Part shown: piece by piece, positions 11,812 through 22,629 of the stretch | Numbering within the stretch: position 1 is the first letter of the stretch | How the letters are laid out: the number at the start of each line of letters is the position of its first letter | NCBI GenBank assembly: GCA_035771175.1 | Contig: CM069610.1 | Coordinates: 20,984,501 to 21,048,500 of the forward strand | Direction: 5' to 3' | DNA from: Paratinospora sagittata | Lineage: Eukaryota; Streptophyta; Magnoliopsida; Ranunculales; Menispermaceae | Length of the DNA: 64,000 nt | The notes under the pieces: generated by a model | Seen by the model: the letters and a program-made list of their open reading frames with translations, nothing else | What the model was told of the DNA's origin: nothing | Databases searched by the model: none | Made by a program: the position numbers and the translations under genes

Positions 11812-13998
11812 ACAGTGTTGGTCACCCAAGAGGGGGGGGGGTGTGAATTGGGTGACTTGGCAAATTTGGCCAATTTTAATTTTTCTTATGTTAATCTTGT
11901 GTGATCCTTAAATTGATTGAGGCATTTAATCAAATAGATCATCTATAATAATAAAGTGCAGAAATTAAATGCTAAGACACAAGATTTTTACGTGGTTTGA
12001 AAATCTAATTTCCTACGTCCACGCCTCGAGAAAACTTCTCTAGGATTTCACTATCTTAGATTCACTTATCGGGTGTGAATCAAAACTTTACACTTGCCTT
12101 TTTACAGGTTCAAGACAAACTTATCCTTTTACGGGCTAAGGATGAACCACTTGTTCCTTTTTACGGGCAAAGGAAAAGCCGGTTTCCTTTTCACGGGCTA
12201 AGAAACTAAACCTAGATTCCAACATAGGAAAGAAACGCGCTTCCTTATAAAAAAATATGTTTCCTCTTAGAAAACAAAGAGCTATTTTCTAGTTCATTTT
12301 TAACAGAAACGTGGTTCATTCACAGGAAACACGTTTCCTACTTTTTGAACAAAATGTTTCTATAAATATGCCGCTCATTCATTCTAACTTTTGCAAAAAT
12401 CTTTAGAAACTTGTGCATTTGTGGTTTTCTCCTGATTTTCAAAATCAAACAAGTTTTCACAAACTTAAGTGTTTTTGTTTTTGATTTGAGAGAAAAAGGT
12501 TTTGATCTTCAAGTGTTCATCATCCTTAAGTTTTCTCTCTACTTCGAAGAAATCTCCTATGCTTTAATCTTTAATCTTTGAGAAGATCATTTTGAGAGAT
12601 TTCAAGCACTTGGTGTTTTTGAAACTTGTGTAAATATTTTTGTTCTTCTTATTTTCAAAAAGAAAATCCAAGTTTCTACAAAATCCAAGTTTCTACAAAA
12701 TCTTTTTCAACTTGGTTTTGAGAAAAACCATTCAACTATCCAAATTATTTTCAACAAGTGTTCAAATGTTTTTACAAACATTTCAATATCTCTCTTTTAG
12801 GTTTTCTCTTCAAGCTTCAATTTGAAATCTTCTTTTGAGAAAAATCTATCTTGATTCTTAGGGAAATTGTGTGTTCGATTTTAAATCCAAAAGTTCCCCT
12901 AGCGTTTAAGTGTTTTGTGAGAAAATAAGAGAATGGGCCTTTATCTATATCTTTTATCTCTTCTCATTTTCAAAACACCTAGAAAGAGAGTTTGAATGAA
13001 ATTCATCTTGGTGATTTTGGAGCTTCATTTTTGCATCAATCATGCATGTTTCCAACAACCTTCAAATGAGCAATATGGATACATAAAAGGTATATGGTTG
13101 TAAGTGTTTCTCATTCCACGAGCTTTAATTTTATGTCTTGTATTGAATGAAATTATAATATCCTGCGCTTTATTGTAATTGTTCCAAGGATTTGGAACAA
13201 ACATTTATGATTTAGTTCACTTAGAAATTGACAAAAAAGAGAAGCGCGTTTCTGTTTGAATTTCAGAAATACCCAAAAAGAGAGAAATGCATTTCTCTGG
13301 TGGAAGCACGTTTCTATGTAAATTTCCAAAATGCCCAAAAAGAGAGAAGCGCGTTTCTTAGAGGAGAAACACATTTCTGTTCAATTCTAGAGGGCATCGA
13401 TTTTTGGACATTTTAGGAAGTGCGCTTCTTAAGAGGAAGCACATTCCCTTGTCTATGAGAAAAGTTCATCATTCTGGGAATACAATTAAGTTTGTTTCTG
13501 TTTAAGGAAGCACGTTTCTGTATGTCCAGTTGAGAAACTTCTCTCTGGACAACAAGGAAGCACGTTTTTTAAGGAAGAAACATGTTTCTGCTTACACATA
13601 AACTTGGTTTTTGATTTTTCAAAAATTTTCCAAGTCCACAATATGATTTCTCGAAAAACCAAACTTAAATACATTTGAAAAACATTTTGATCACACAAAA
13701 ACTCATGATTTTAAAGTATGATGCATGCATGCATGCAGGTAATTTGAAAATAAATGAGCAATATATAGTCAAGGAAAGATTACAACCTTGTTCTAAGTAC
13801 ACTTGTAAGCTCTCATCCTTGTCTCCAAGTCAACACGTCCAATCTTTTCCTTTGACTTTGTTTGATCCACTTGAGTTGACTTAAAATCACTTGAATCTTG
13901 TATTGGCCTTTTACCTTTGATCTTTGGTGCTGAAACATACTCAATTAAACCATTAGCACCATGGTTAATATCAAAACACTTATGAGAATTCTAAGTCG
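11812..13998 (-). mobile_element. LTR-C2: Sirevirus-like LTR with an internal inversion
   Basis: The left end, TGTTGGTCACCCAAG, is the same terminal block as the left end of C1 (TGATAGTCACCCAAG at 15180). The right part (13218-13998) is collinear with C1 at about 27230-27598 and 33387-33780. It stops about 22 bp short of the expected TGTTGACC start. The middle segment 12234-13217 is reversed, so its TATAAATA (12361-12368) faces right while the flanks face left. Total length, about 2.19 kb, matches C1 without insertions. The arrays of GAAAC-CG-TTTC motifs are at 13240-13590. Confidence 0.75.
12234..13217 (+). other. Inverted segment inside LTR-C2
   Basis: If this block is flipped, both junctions become continuous with C1: CTAGGAA then TAAGTGAACTAAATC on the left, and GAAGCGCGTTTCT then GAAATTGAC on the right. 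The motif AGAAACGCGCTTCC at the left breakpoint has a reverse-complement partner, AGAAGCGCGTTTCT, about 20 bp beyond the right breakpoint. The TATA box and leader of the LTR are inside the flipped block. Confidence 0.7.
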
Positions 13999-14002
13999 AT
14001 GT

Positions 14003-14468
14003 TTGATCAATTTGAAAGAATTGATTTTCTTTATAATTTTTAAGTCTAAAATATGATTTCTTAAAAACTTAAGTTTAAATAAATTTGAGTTTGATCAGTT
14101 TAAAAGAATTTGAAGTTTAAATGTGTGTTAGAACATTTTAGACTTCAATTCGATGTTTTGACTTTTTTAGAAAATGGTTGACTTTGAAAACAATGATAGT
14201 TTAAAAACATTTTAAGTGCATGCATGACTTTGGCTAACTTTACTAAGAAGAATTCTACGACTCTAAAGAGATCTAAGCAATTACAAAAAAAAAATTATCT
14301 TGATTCTTTTTCGCCTTGATCATCTTCATGCTTTGACTTTGATTTCCAAGTTAACATTAAGGATTTAATCAAGTTAATATTGAAACAACTTAATCAAAGT
14401 AATTAGTCATAATTGGAATGTTGTTTGCAATTATCAAAATATACAAGGGTGAGGGCCATTCACCAACA
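14003..14468 (-). mobile_element. LTR-E, promoter-distal part of a 3' LTR, with adjacent polypurine tract
   Basis: The minus strand starts TGTTGGTGAATGGCCC at 14468 and is preceded by the purine run GATGAGGAAGGGAA (14469-14482), which fits a polypurine tract and marks a 3' LTR. A related start, TGTTGGTGTAATGACCC, occurs in plus orientation at 62187. The LTR is interrupted or truncated near 14003, where LTR-C2 sequence begins. Confidence 0.6.
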
Positions 14469-15174
14469 TTCCCTTCCTCATCGTCGTTGAAAATAATGGC
14501 TTCATGAAGGAATTCGATATCCACTCAAGATGATTGTCACCAAAAACATCTAATCCACCATTCCTTCAATGTACCTTTGTCATAATCGCTCTTGCGTTTA
14601 GTTACCAAGGCATCTTTTGAGCTCGCCCTTGTCCTTTTCATCTCTGCAACTTATTTATTGGTCTTCTCCACAATATAGTATTTTTTTTTGATGTCCATAC
14701 ATCGATTGGTGAGTCATTCTATGGCCTTTGAGTTCTTTGCAATCTGGGAATCGTAGTCGTCTAAAATCTCTTAAAATTGTAAGTTTACCCTTTAATGTAT
14801 GACATTCATCAGGTAAGTAGCCTAGAAACACATAAAGAATTTAGCACGAGTCTTGCGACATAGACTTAAGGGAACACCCAAACATGAACATATAATTTTC
14901 TTAGTAAGCTTCGCCAATATATCATCCCACAGGGGTTGAAACTCTCTGCCCTTCAAATCTCTTGGCCCTCTCAAGAAGGAGAACAACCTTGGTGTCATAG
15001 CTAGTGAACTAAAAAAACTTGAAGGCCTTTTCCTTAAGCATAGGAGTAGACATCGAAGGACAAGAACCCGTTTATTCTTATTTGGAGACTTATCCCCCTA
15101 AACTTTCCTTTTCCCATTTCCAAAACCTAAGGCCATGGGTGTTGTCACAAGCTCAAAAGTAGGAACAACTAAAT
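14469..15174 (-). pseudogene. Decayed retrotransposon ORF remnant with coiled-coil-like segment
   Basis: No intact frame remains. Minus-strand reading gives stretches such as AFKFF, SYDTKVVLLLERAR, QRVSTPVG, then a Lys/Glu-rich helical region around NRCMDIKKKYYIVEKTNK and AEMKRTRASSKDALVTKRKS, interrupted by stops. It runs straight into the polypurine tract and LTR-E. The target-site duplication of C1 shows that 33809-34183 is the continuation of this remnant on the other side of the insertion. An extra ORF 3' of pol with a coiled coil is known in Sireviruses (the env-like ORF), so this is a reasonable guess, not a proven assignment. Confidence 0.4.
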
Positions 15175-15396
15175 CAACCTGATAGTCACCCAAGATGGGG
15201 GGGAGTGAATTGGGTGTCTTGGCCTCTTTGGTCAATTTTAAATTTATCTTATGTTAATCTTGTGTTCCTTAAATTAGCTGAGACATTTAATCAAATAGAA
15301 CATGTACAAAGGTAAAGTGAAAAAATAAAAATGCTAAGACACCAAATTTTTACGTGGTTTGGAAATCTAATTTCCTACGTCCACGCCTAGTGAAAA

Positions 15397-18369
15397 TGTG
15401 ACGCCCCAGAAATTATTTCATCTAGCCCATAACCCAATTGCACTTTGCCCAAACTCTATGCATTGCCTTGATATGTTTGGTGTTTGCTTGATGGTTGTTT
15501 AATGTTTGTATAGTTGATGCATGATAATGTATATAAATATGTGTATCATAAATTGTATATGGGTCATGTTAAATTAAATTATAATGCATATGTTATTATT
15601 TATGCTTGGACCCATTAAACCATGAATTGATATGAGTTAGGATTGATTGAATAAAAGGATAAATGAGAATGAAAATTTGGTGTATTAAATGGATTGGACA
15701 TCTAAAATACATGGAAGCATGAAATTGGTTAAAGTACATGTGGTTGGTATGGGTAGTATGAGACCGACACATGTGAAGGTTGGTGCATGAAAGTGGACAA
15801 GTGTCCCGTGCCCTCAAGAAAGTGCTAGAATGAGTGGAGGGAATCAAGGAGAGAATCAAGGAGGAAATCAAGGAGAGAATCAAGGAGAGAATCAAGGAGG
15901 GAATCAAGAAAGTGCTAGAAAGAGGTGAGTGGAGAGAAAGGAAAAAAGAAGAGAAATAAAAGAAGAGAAAGGAAAGAAGAAGAGAAAGAAGGAGGGAGCT
16001 GCAGGAGGAAGATCTCTGCGACATTTTCATCAAAGAGATGGATCTTTGGGCTAAATGGTCAGATTGGGCTCAAAATTTGTCAGCAAGTTCGTAGCTTATG
16101 GTTATTCATTCAGGTCGGTGGAGATCTTGATCAGAGGTTTCGTCTAAGAGATCTAACCTCTCAAACAAAGCTGGTCGGAAAGTCTGGATTTCTCGTGCCG
16201 TTTCTTTCAAACTTCTAGATCTCTTTAATCTACCGTTGGATGGATATAAAATTTGGGTACGTAGTGTACATTTCTGCATTCTGAACGGTGGAGATCTTGA
16301 TTAGAGGTTTTTTCTGAGAGATCTAACCTCTGAAACAAAACTGGTCGGAAAGTCTGGATTTCTCATGCCGTTTCGGTCAAACTTATAGACCACCTTAATC
16401 TACCGTTGGATGGATATCAAATTTGGTTATGTAGTTTATAACTGATACTTATGTATTCTGAACGGTGTAGATGTGTAAGCGTTTAGCAGTTTGTGTGATA
16501 TAGTCATCTGAGTTTGAGTATTTGCAGCAGGAAAGGAGAAATTGTCTGATTAGAGACTTGTTCATCAAATATACTTATCTTTTCGGTCCACCGTTGGATT
16601 GGGCTGATATTTGGACAGAAGGTTTGTTTCTTCATATACTTCAATCTGTACGGTTGATTTTGTGATTACATATTTCTGTTGGTATATTGCTACATCTGAA
16701 CAGAATAGTAAATGAAGAATTGGTGGGGTTGCTTGTATTAGACCTAAATTTAGAATATGAACTTAGACCTTTCCAAATAGCTTGCATGTGAACTATGTTG
16801 ACATAGTTGTCATTGTTGATGAACCCATGATGCAAAATCAGTGATATACATGGCTGAACATGGTGACCAAGTGTAAATCGACAATATGGCCTAAGTATGG
16901 AAAATTTCATATTTTAGGGCTTTTGATGCTTTTGGCCTAGAATCATTGAATTGATGCAACTTATGTTTAATTAAGCATGATTAGGGTTGATTATGCTACT
17001 GATTTGGTGGTTGTGACCATATCATGGGTTAGGCCTACTTGTGATCAAGTGACCCAATTTGGGCATGTTTATGCCTAGAGGAATTGAAAATCAGTATTTT
17101 TGATTAATAGAATGGTTTATGTATGAGAACTATGCATTAGAGGCCTAAGTCATGTGATTTGAGTTGAATGATGGGATTAGATGGGATTTAGGCCTATTGT
17201 TTATATGTGGGCTGATTTAGGGTTGATGTGTAATGTCTATGTGATTGAGCATAGAAATTGATGTATGGTAGGATATTGATGTATGTTTCAGGATCTTGAT
17301 TGGGTTGATTCGGTTTGGTGGTCGTGTGTGGTTAAATACTCTCGCGAGGCTTGGCTGTGAGTAGACTTCATTTATGATTATATCTTTTATGTCATCATAT
17401 CACTTATATATATTGTATGTTCAAAGCATGAATGTGTTCTAATGTTTTGAATGATGCATTAATTTGAGAAAACCTTATGACTTTGGTTGGGCCCATCTAT
17501 CTGGCTAATAGGGGGACTTAACATTGTCATAGGAGGGTTTTAGGAAAGGAAATGATTGGGGTCAACGGTACGGTGAAATAGACGTGCACTAGTAACCCCA
17601 AATAAAACATGATTGGGATCAACGGTACGGTGAAATAGACGTGCACTAGTAACCCAATGCATGTGGAATGTGGATCCAAATTGATAAGCTTTTACTTGCA
17701 TCGAACTTATTATAAATGCTTGATATCTATATGTTATGAGCTTTTAATCATGCAACACATTGACATGCATACATGATATTTATTGATGAGTATTGATATC
17801 ATATTTGAATTCTATTCACTGGGCACCGTTGGCTCATCCTCATTTCCCTCTTTCAGGTCCTTCTGTCCCGAATAAGGGCAAATGAGTAGTTATATCTTGA
17901 GGGCCTTGCCTGCGAGAGAATCCAAAGCTTCGATGTGAGTTGAGAGGCATTTTGATTGAACTGTGTTTTAAATTATGAAGTGTTATATTTTGGATTATGT
18001 AATTATAATACTTACCACATTGTAGTATGGGTGAGTTGGGACTTGTTAGATAGACCATGTGGGCATATGACGGTTTTTATTTGTACCCACAATTTTGGAC
18101 TTTATGTGTATGTCAATTTTAATGGACTGTAGGGATTATGATTTTATTTATGGTTCATTTTTATGGATTGTCTCTTGTTTTGGATGATTAATACGGTGGG
18201 TAGTTTTGTTTAGTACCTTTTGATATTATGTCGTTATTTGAGATAAGGCTCGTAGGGTCTCAACCACCTCACAGGAGTTGAGGAGTGGTCGGAGATGCCT
18301 ACGCCGGGTGTCCCACCCCGGCATTCTGTATGCCACTCCCTGTGGGGTTGGTGGTCCGGGGCGCGGGGT
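15397..18369 (+). repeat. Tekay-A 5' LTR (about 2.97 kb)
   Basis: It starts TGTGACGCCCC. Compared with the 3' LTR it lacks the last 7-8 bases (CGCCACA) and runs at 18369 into TTGGTCTATG. No clear primer-binding site follows, so the LTR/leader junction has been deleted or replaced. It contains a 12-bp minisatellite (GAGAATCAAGGA type) at about 15838-15906 with six units, a degenerate repeat built around ACCTCTGAAACAAA and CCGTTGGATGGATAT at 16090-16460, and a 57-bp direct duplication with CAACGGTACGGTGAAATAGA at 17546-17656. ORFs within it are not supported as genes. Confidence 0.88.
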
Positions 18370-18575
18370 TTGGTCTATGTATTGGACTTAGTTGACTTTG
18401 ACCTTGGAATTGGGTGGGAGATTTAGGTGATTAAAAAGCTTAAAGGAACTAACTTAAAAGCCTTACTATCATATTTTCTGTGTGTATTATATGATATGGG
18501 TAGTTATGAGCCTTTGTTAATGTTTTAAATTCTTTAATGTGTGATGGTTGCTCGTATTTCTACTCCTCGATTGTC
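18370..18575 (+). other. Tekay-A leader between 5' LTR and gag
   Basis: This non-coding stretch joins the truncated 5' LTR end to gag. No initiator-Met, Asp, Lys or other familiar plant primer-binding site could be recognised at 18370-18400. Confidence 0.6.
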
Positions 18576-19200
18576 ATGAGGAGGAGCGAGAGATTGGGAC
18601 AGCCACACACAGGGCCATCCGATGATGACCGGATGGGGTGGATGGAGGAGATCATTTAGGCAAAGAACCGCTTGATGGCAGCCTAGACTTCGCAAATACA
18701 GGCGTTAGTGCAGCAGGTTGAGGCTATTGCTCGGCAGTCACCTCAAATAATACCTCAGGAGGCGGGCACTAGTGGGGCCGAGGCTAGTGGAGCTGCAGGG
18801 GCAGCAGGACCTCAAATGGTTGTACCTCAGCCTATGCCTACACCTGCTCCTATTGTTGTGGAGAACCCCACTGATCGACGGATCAAACTGCTAGAGAAGT
18901 TCATGAAGCTAAAGCCTAAGGAATTCACTGGTGGGGTTGACTTGAAGAAGGCCGAAGATTGGCTGAAGAATGTCGTGGAGATCAGTCGCTCCTTAGAGCT
19001 TGATGAGGAGTCTCAGGTCCTATGTGCTGCTCACACACTGGAGAGTGATGCAGAGGACTGGTGGCTTTCAGTGTTGGATACACAGGGGGCAGTGAAGAGT
19101 TGGGACACCTTCAAACGGTTGTTCTTACAGGCTTACGTTCCAGTGCCAGAGAGACAGCGAAGACAGCTACTGAGCCAGACCCGACAGCATCCAGGACTTT
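18576..19200 (+). pseudogene. Tekay-A gag (5' part only)
   Basis: From ATG 18576 the frame reads MRRSERLGQPHTGPSDDD, with in-frame TAG at about 18657 and 18684, then stays open. The plant retrotransposon gag domain includes KFMKLKPKEFTGGVDLKKAE, LEDWLK-type helices, SDAEDWWLSVLD and FKRLFLQAYVPVPERQRRQ. It then jumps at about 19170-19200 straight to the protease region; the rest of the capsid region and the CCHC zinc knuckle are missing. The missing part is an internal deletion, because related gag in this window (53123-54640) carries both. Gag would form the particle; this version could not. Confidence 0.85.
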
Positions 19201-22200
19201 GGTGGAAGGTACTCTTATTATTTGTGGTACTTCTATGCATGTATTATTTGATGCTGGGTCTACATTATCATTCATATCTGGACGTATGGTAGATAGTTTT
19301 CATTTGACTCCCATTAGGGCTAGTACATGGTTAGTGGTGAGTACTGTAGCTGGGGAGAGGATCTACCCGAACATGATCTGTAGCCAGTGTGTGGTTCAGA
19401 TTGGTGATGTTGAGATGCCTATTGACTTTCGAGTTTTTAGAGTTTGATGAAATTCTAGGGATGGATTGGCTCGCGGCTTATCATGCAGTTGTCGACTGTT
19501 TCGCGAAGAGAATCATTTTTCAGATCCCCGGACACCCAGTGTTTACACTACAGGGTAGAGCTTCAGACCAGACAATCACAAGGGGTAGATTTGTGACTGA
19601 TGGAGATAGAGAGATTTTGGCTGGGTTAGTGCCTGATGATGAAGAAACTAGTGAGGTGATACTCGAGGATATTGCCATTGTTAGGGACTTTCCAGATGTG
19701 TTCCCTGCGGATCTTCCAGGATTACCACCGAAGCGAGAGATCGATTTCATTATTGAACTAGTCCCTGGCACGAAGCCTATCTCCATGGCACCATATAGAA
19801 TGACGCCAGCCGAGTTGAGAGAGTTGCAGAAACAGCTCGAGGAGTTATTGGCTAAGGGCTTTATTTGCCCGAGCGTGTCACCCTGGGGAGCTCCAGTTCT
19901 TTTTGTGAAAAAGAAAGATGAGAGCTTGCGGTTGTGCATCGACTATCGCCAATTGAACAGGGTGACCATCAAGAACAAATATCTTCTCCCAAGGAATGAT
20001 GACTTGTTTGATCAGTTGAGGGGAGCGAGGTATTTTTCAAAGATTGATTTGCGCTCCGGGTATCATCAGTTGAGGATCAGGGAGGAGGATTTGCCTAAGA
20101 CGACATTCAGAACCCGCTATGGACATTATGAGTTCCTTGTGATGCCATTTGGTGTGACTAATGCACCGGCGATGTTCATGGACCTGATGCAGAGGGTCTT
20201 TAGGCAGTATCTGGATAAGTTTGTCATCGTTTTCATTGATGACATATTGGTGTATTCCAAGACTCAGGCTGAGCATGAAGAACACCTTAGAGTGACCTTG
20301 CAAATTCTAAGAGAGCATAGGCTATATGCAAAACTGAGCAAGTGCGAGTTTTGGATCACCAAAGTGAAGTTCTTAGGTCATGTGGTGAGTTCTGAGGGGA
20401 TTTCAGTTGATCCGTCTAAGGTTGAAGCCATTATCAGTTGGCCTAGGCCTACCACAGTGACCGAGATCAGAAGCTTTCTTGGGTTAGCTGGTTACTATAA
20501 GAGATTCGTTCAGGGATTCTCCAAGATAGCTACGCCTATGACTAGGCTCACCCAGAAAGATGTGTCCTTTGTATGGACCGAGGAGTGTGAGAATGCCTTT
20601 TTAGAGCTGAAGAAAAGATTGACATCTACGCCAGTGTTGATTTTGCCAGAGCCTGATCAGGAGTTGGTTATCTATACTGATGCCTCTCGTATTGGCTTGG
20701 GTTGCGTGTTGCTGCAGGAGGATAGGGTCATTGCTTATGCATCGAGGCAATTGAAGGTGCATGAAAAGAACTACCCTGTTCATGACTTAGAACTGGCCGC
20801 AGTGGTTTTTGCTTTGAAGATTTGGAGGCATTATCTCTATGGTGAGAGATTCACTTTGTATTCTGACCATAAGAGCCTCAAGTACTTGTTCTCTTAGAAG
20901 GAATTGAACATGAGGCAGAGAAGGTGGTTAGAGCTCCTCAAAGACTATGATTTTACATTGGAATACCACCCAGGTAAAGCCAATGTAGTGGCTGATGCGT
21001 TGAGCAGGAAGCGGGTAGAGACAGTTATGGTAGCACGCCAGATGTCTCATGAGTGGAGACTACTTGAGGCGGCTACGGTTATGAGTATATGTGCTACCCC
21101 TTCAGATCAGATTGTGATATGTGCTCAAATGAGAGCTCAGCCTACACAAGTCTAGGAGGTAATTGACCAACAGAGACTTGACGTTGATCATGGGATGTAC
21201 AAGTCTTGGGCTGAGAGCAGTGATTTTACTGATTGGCACTTGTCATCTGATGGTACCTTGAGATTTAGGGGACGTTTATGGGTTCCCGCAGATCCACGAC
21301 TCAGACAGAGTGTTCTCCAAGAGGCTCACAGATCTCATTATGCTATTCATCCTGGCGGAACCAAGATGTATCATGATATGAAAAGAATGTATTGGTGGCC
21401 CGACATGAAGAGAGAGATAACGCAGTTCATTCAGAGGTGTGAGATCTGTCAAAGAGTCAAAGCTGAGCATCAGAGGCCTGGAGGGCAGATGCAACCGCTT
21501 GCCATTCCTGAGTGGAAATGGGAGCACGTCACTATGGACTTTGTTGTGGGATTACCTAACACCCCGAGGAGACATAATGGTGTTTGGGTTATTATTGATC
21601 GCTTGACCAAGTCCGCTCACTTTCTACCGGTGAACACTAGGGATTCTATGGACAAGCTGAGCAGACTCTATATGCGGGAGATAGTCAGATTACATGGAGT
21701 GCCAGTTTCGATTGTGTCAAATAGGGATCAGAGGTTTACATTGGTATTCTGGCAGGGGTTGCAGAGGCAGCTCGGCACTAGACTAGATCTTAGTACTGCT
21801 TTTCACCCCCAGACGGATGGCCAGTCGGAGAGGTTGATATCGATTTTGGAGAATATGCTTCGAGCTTGTGTCCTTGAGTCCAGTGGTAACTGGGAGGAAT
21901 ACATACATCTGTGTGAGTTTGCGTACAACAACAGCTATCAGTCCAGTATTGGCATGGCTCCTTTTGAGGCATTGTATGGTCGACCCTGTAGATCTCCGAT
22001 CTGTTGGACAGAGGTAGGGGATGTTGCGGTGATGGGACCAGAGTTTGTACAAGAACACATAGAGAAGATTAAGAGGATCAATCATAATATGAAAGTAGCC
22101 CAAGACAGGCAGAAGAGTTACACTGATGCCAAGCGGAAGACCGTAGTGTTCGAGGTGGGTGACCAAGTTTTATTGAAGGTCTCACCTCAGAAGGGCCAAA

Positions 22201-22586
22201 CTAGATTTGGGATAAAAGGCAAGCTCGCTTCGAGATTTATTGGGCATTTCGAGGTTTTAGAACGAATTGGCCCCGTCGCTTACCGATTAGCCTTGGCACC
22301 TCAGTTAGCAGCAGTCCACAATGTCTTTCATGTGTCAATGTTGAGAGTGTACAAGAGTGATTTTGATCACGTCTTGGACTGGAGGAACATTGAACTGAGG
22401 CAGGATGGGACTTATGATGAGGAACCTATTCAGATACTTGACCGGAAGGTCCAGAGGTTACGTAACCGCGAGATTCCGATGGTTAAGGTGAGATGACAGT
22501 TCCATGGCGAGAAGCAGGTTACTTGGGAGCGTGAGGACTACATGATGGAGCACTTTGCTAAGTTCATGGGCTTAGGTATTTCTTAA
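19170..22586 (+). pseudogene. Tekay-A pol: protease, RT, RNase H, integrase, chromodomain
   Basis: Protease shows VLFDAGSTLSFIS (D-A-G where D-T-G or D-S-G is usual). A frameshift near 19435 joins it to [18 protein letters not shown] (about 19680-20590) has [32 protein letters not shown] and the catalytic [10 protein letters not shown]. RNase H follows with [15 protein letters not shown] and a TAG stop near 20895 before KELNMRQRRWLELL. Integrase has the HHCC finger (HYAIHPGGTKMYHDM, CEICQRVKAEHQ) and the core WEHVTMDFVVGLP, with IVSNRDQRF where family members have S-D-R-D, so the second catalytic Asp is Asn; DGQSERL supplies the Glu. The C-terminus EEPIQILDRKVQRLRN...QVTWERE is chromodomain-like, typical of Tekay chromoviruses. 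Further stops lie near 21153 and 22494. Not functional. Confidence 0.92.
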
Positions 22587-22629
22587 CCTTAAAACTTCGA
22601 GGACAAAGTTCATTCTAAGGTGGGTGTGA
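22587..22629 (+). promoter_or_regulatory. Tekay-A pol 3' end and polypurine tract
   Basis: A purine-rich AAGGTGGGTG run lies at 22617-22626, immediately before the 3' LTR start TGTGACG at 22630. This is where plus-strand DNA synthesis is primed. It is shorter and less pure than the tract of the B family (56462-56474). Confidence 0.6.

Noticed and set aside
15596..16033. 145-codon minus-strand ORF with repetitive Leu/Ile/Ser segments
   Set aside because: It lies wholly inside the Tekay-A 5' LTR; the repeats come from the GAGAATCAAGGA minisatellite. The same ORF recurs broken in the 3' LTR (22829-23116) and solo LTR.
19520..19939. 139-codon minus-strand ORF
   Set aside because: It is the antisense shadow of the Tekay-A protease/RT frame and resembles no known protein.
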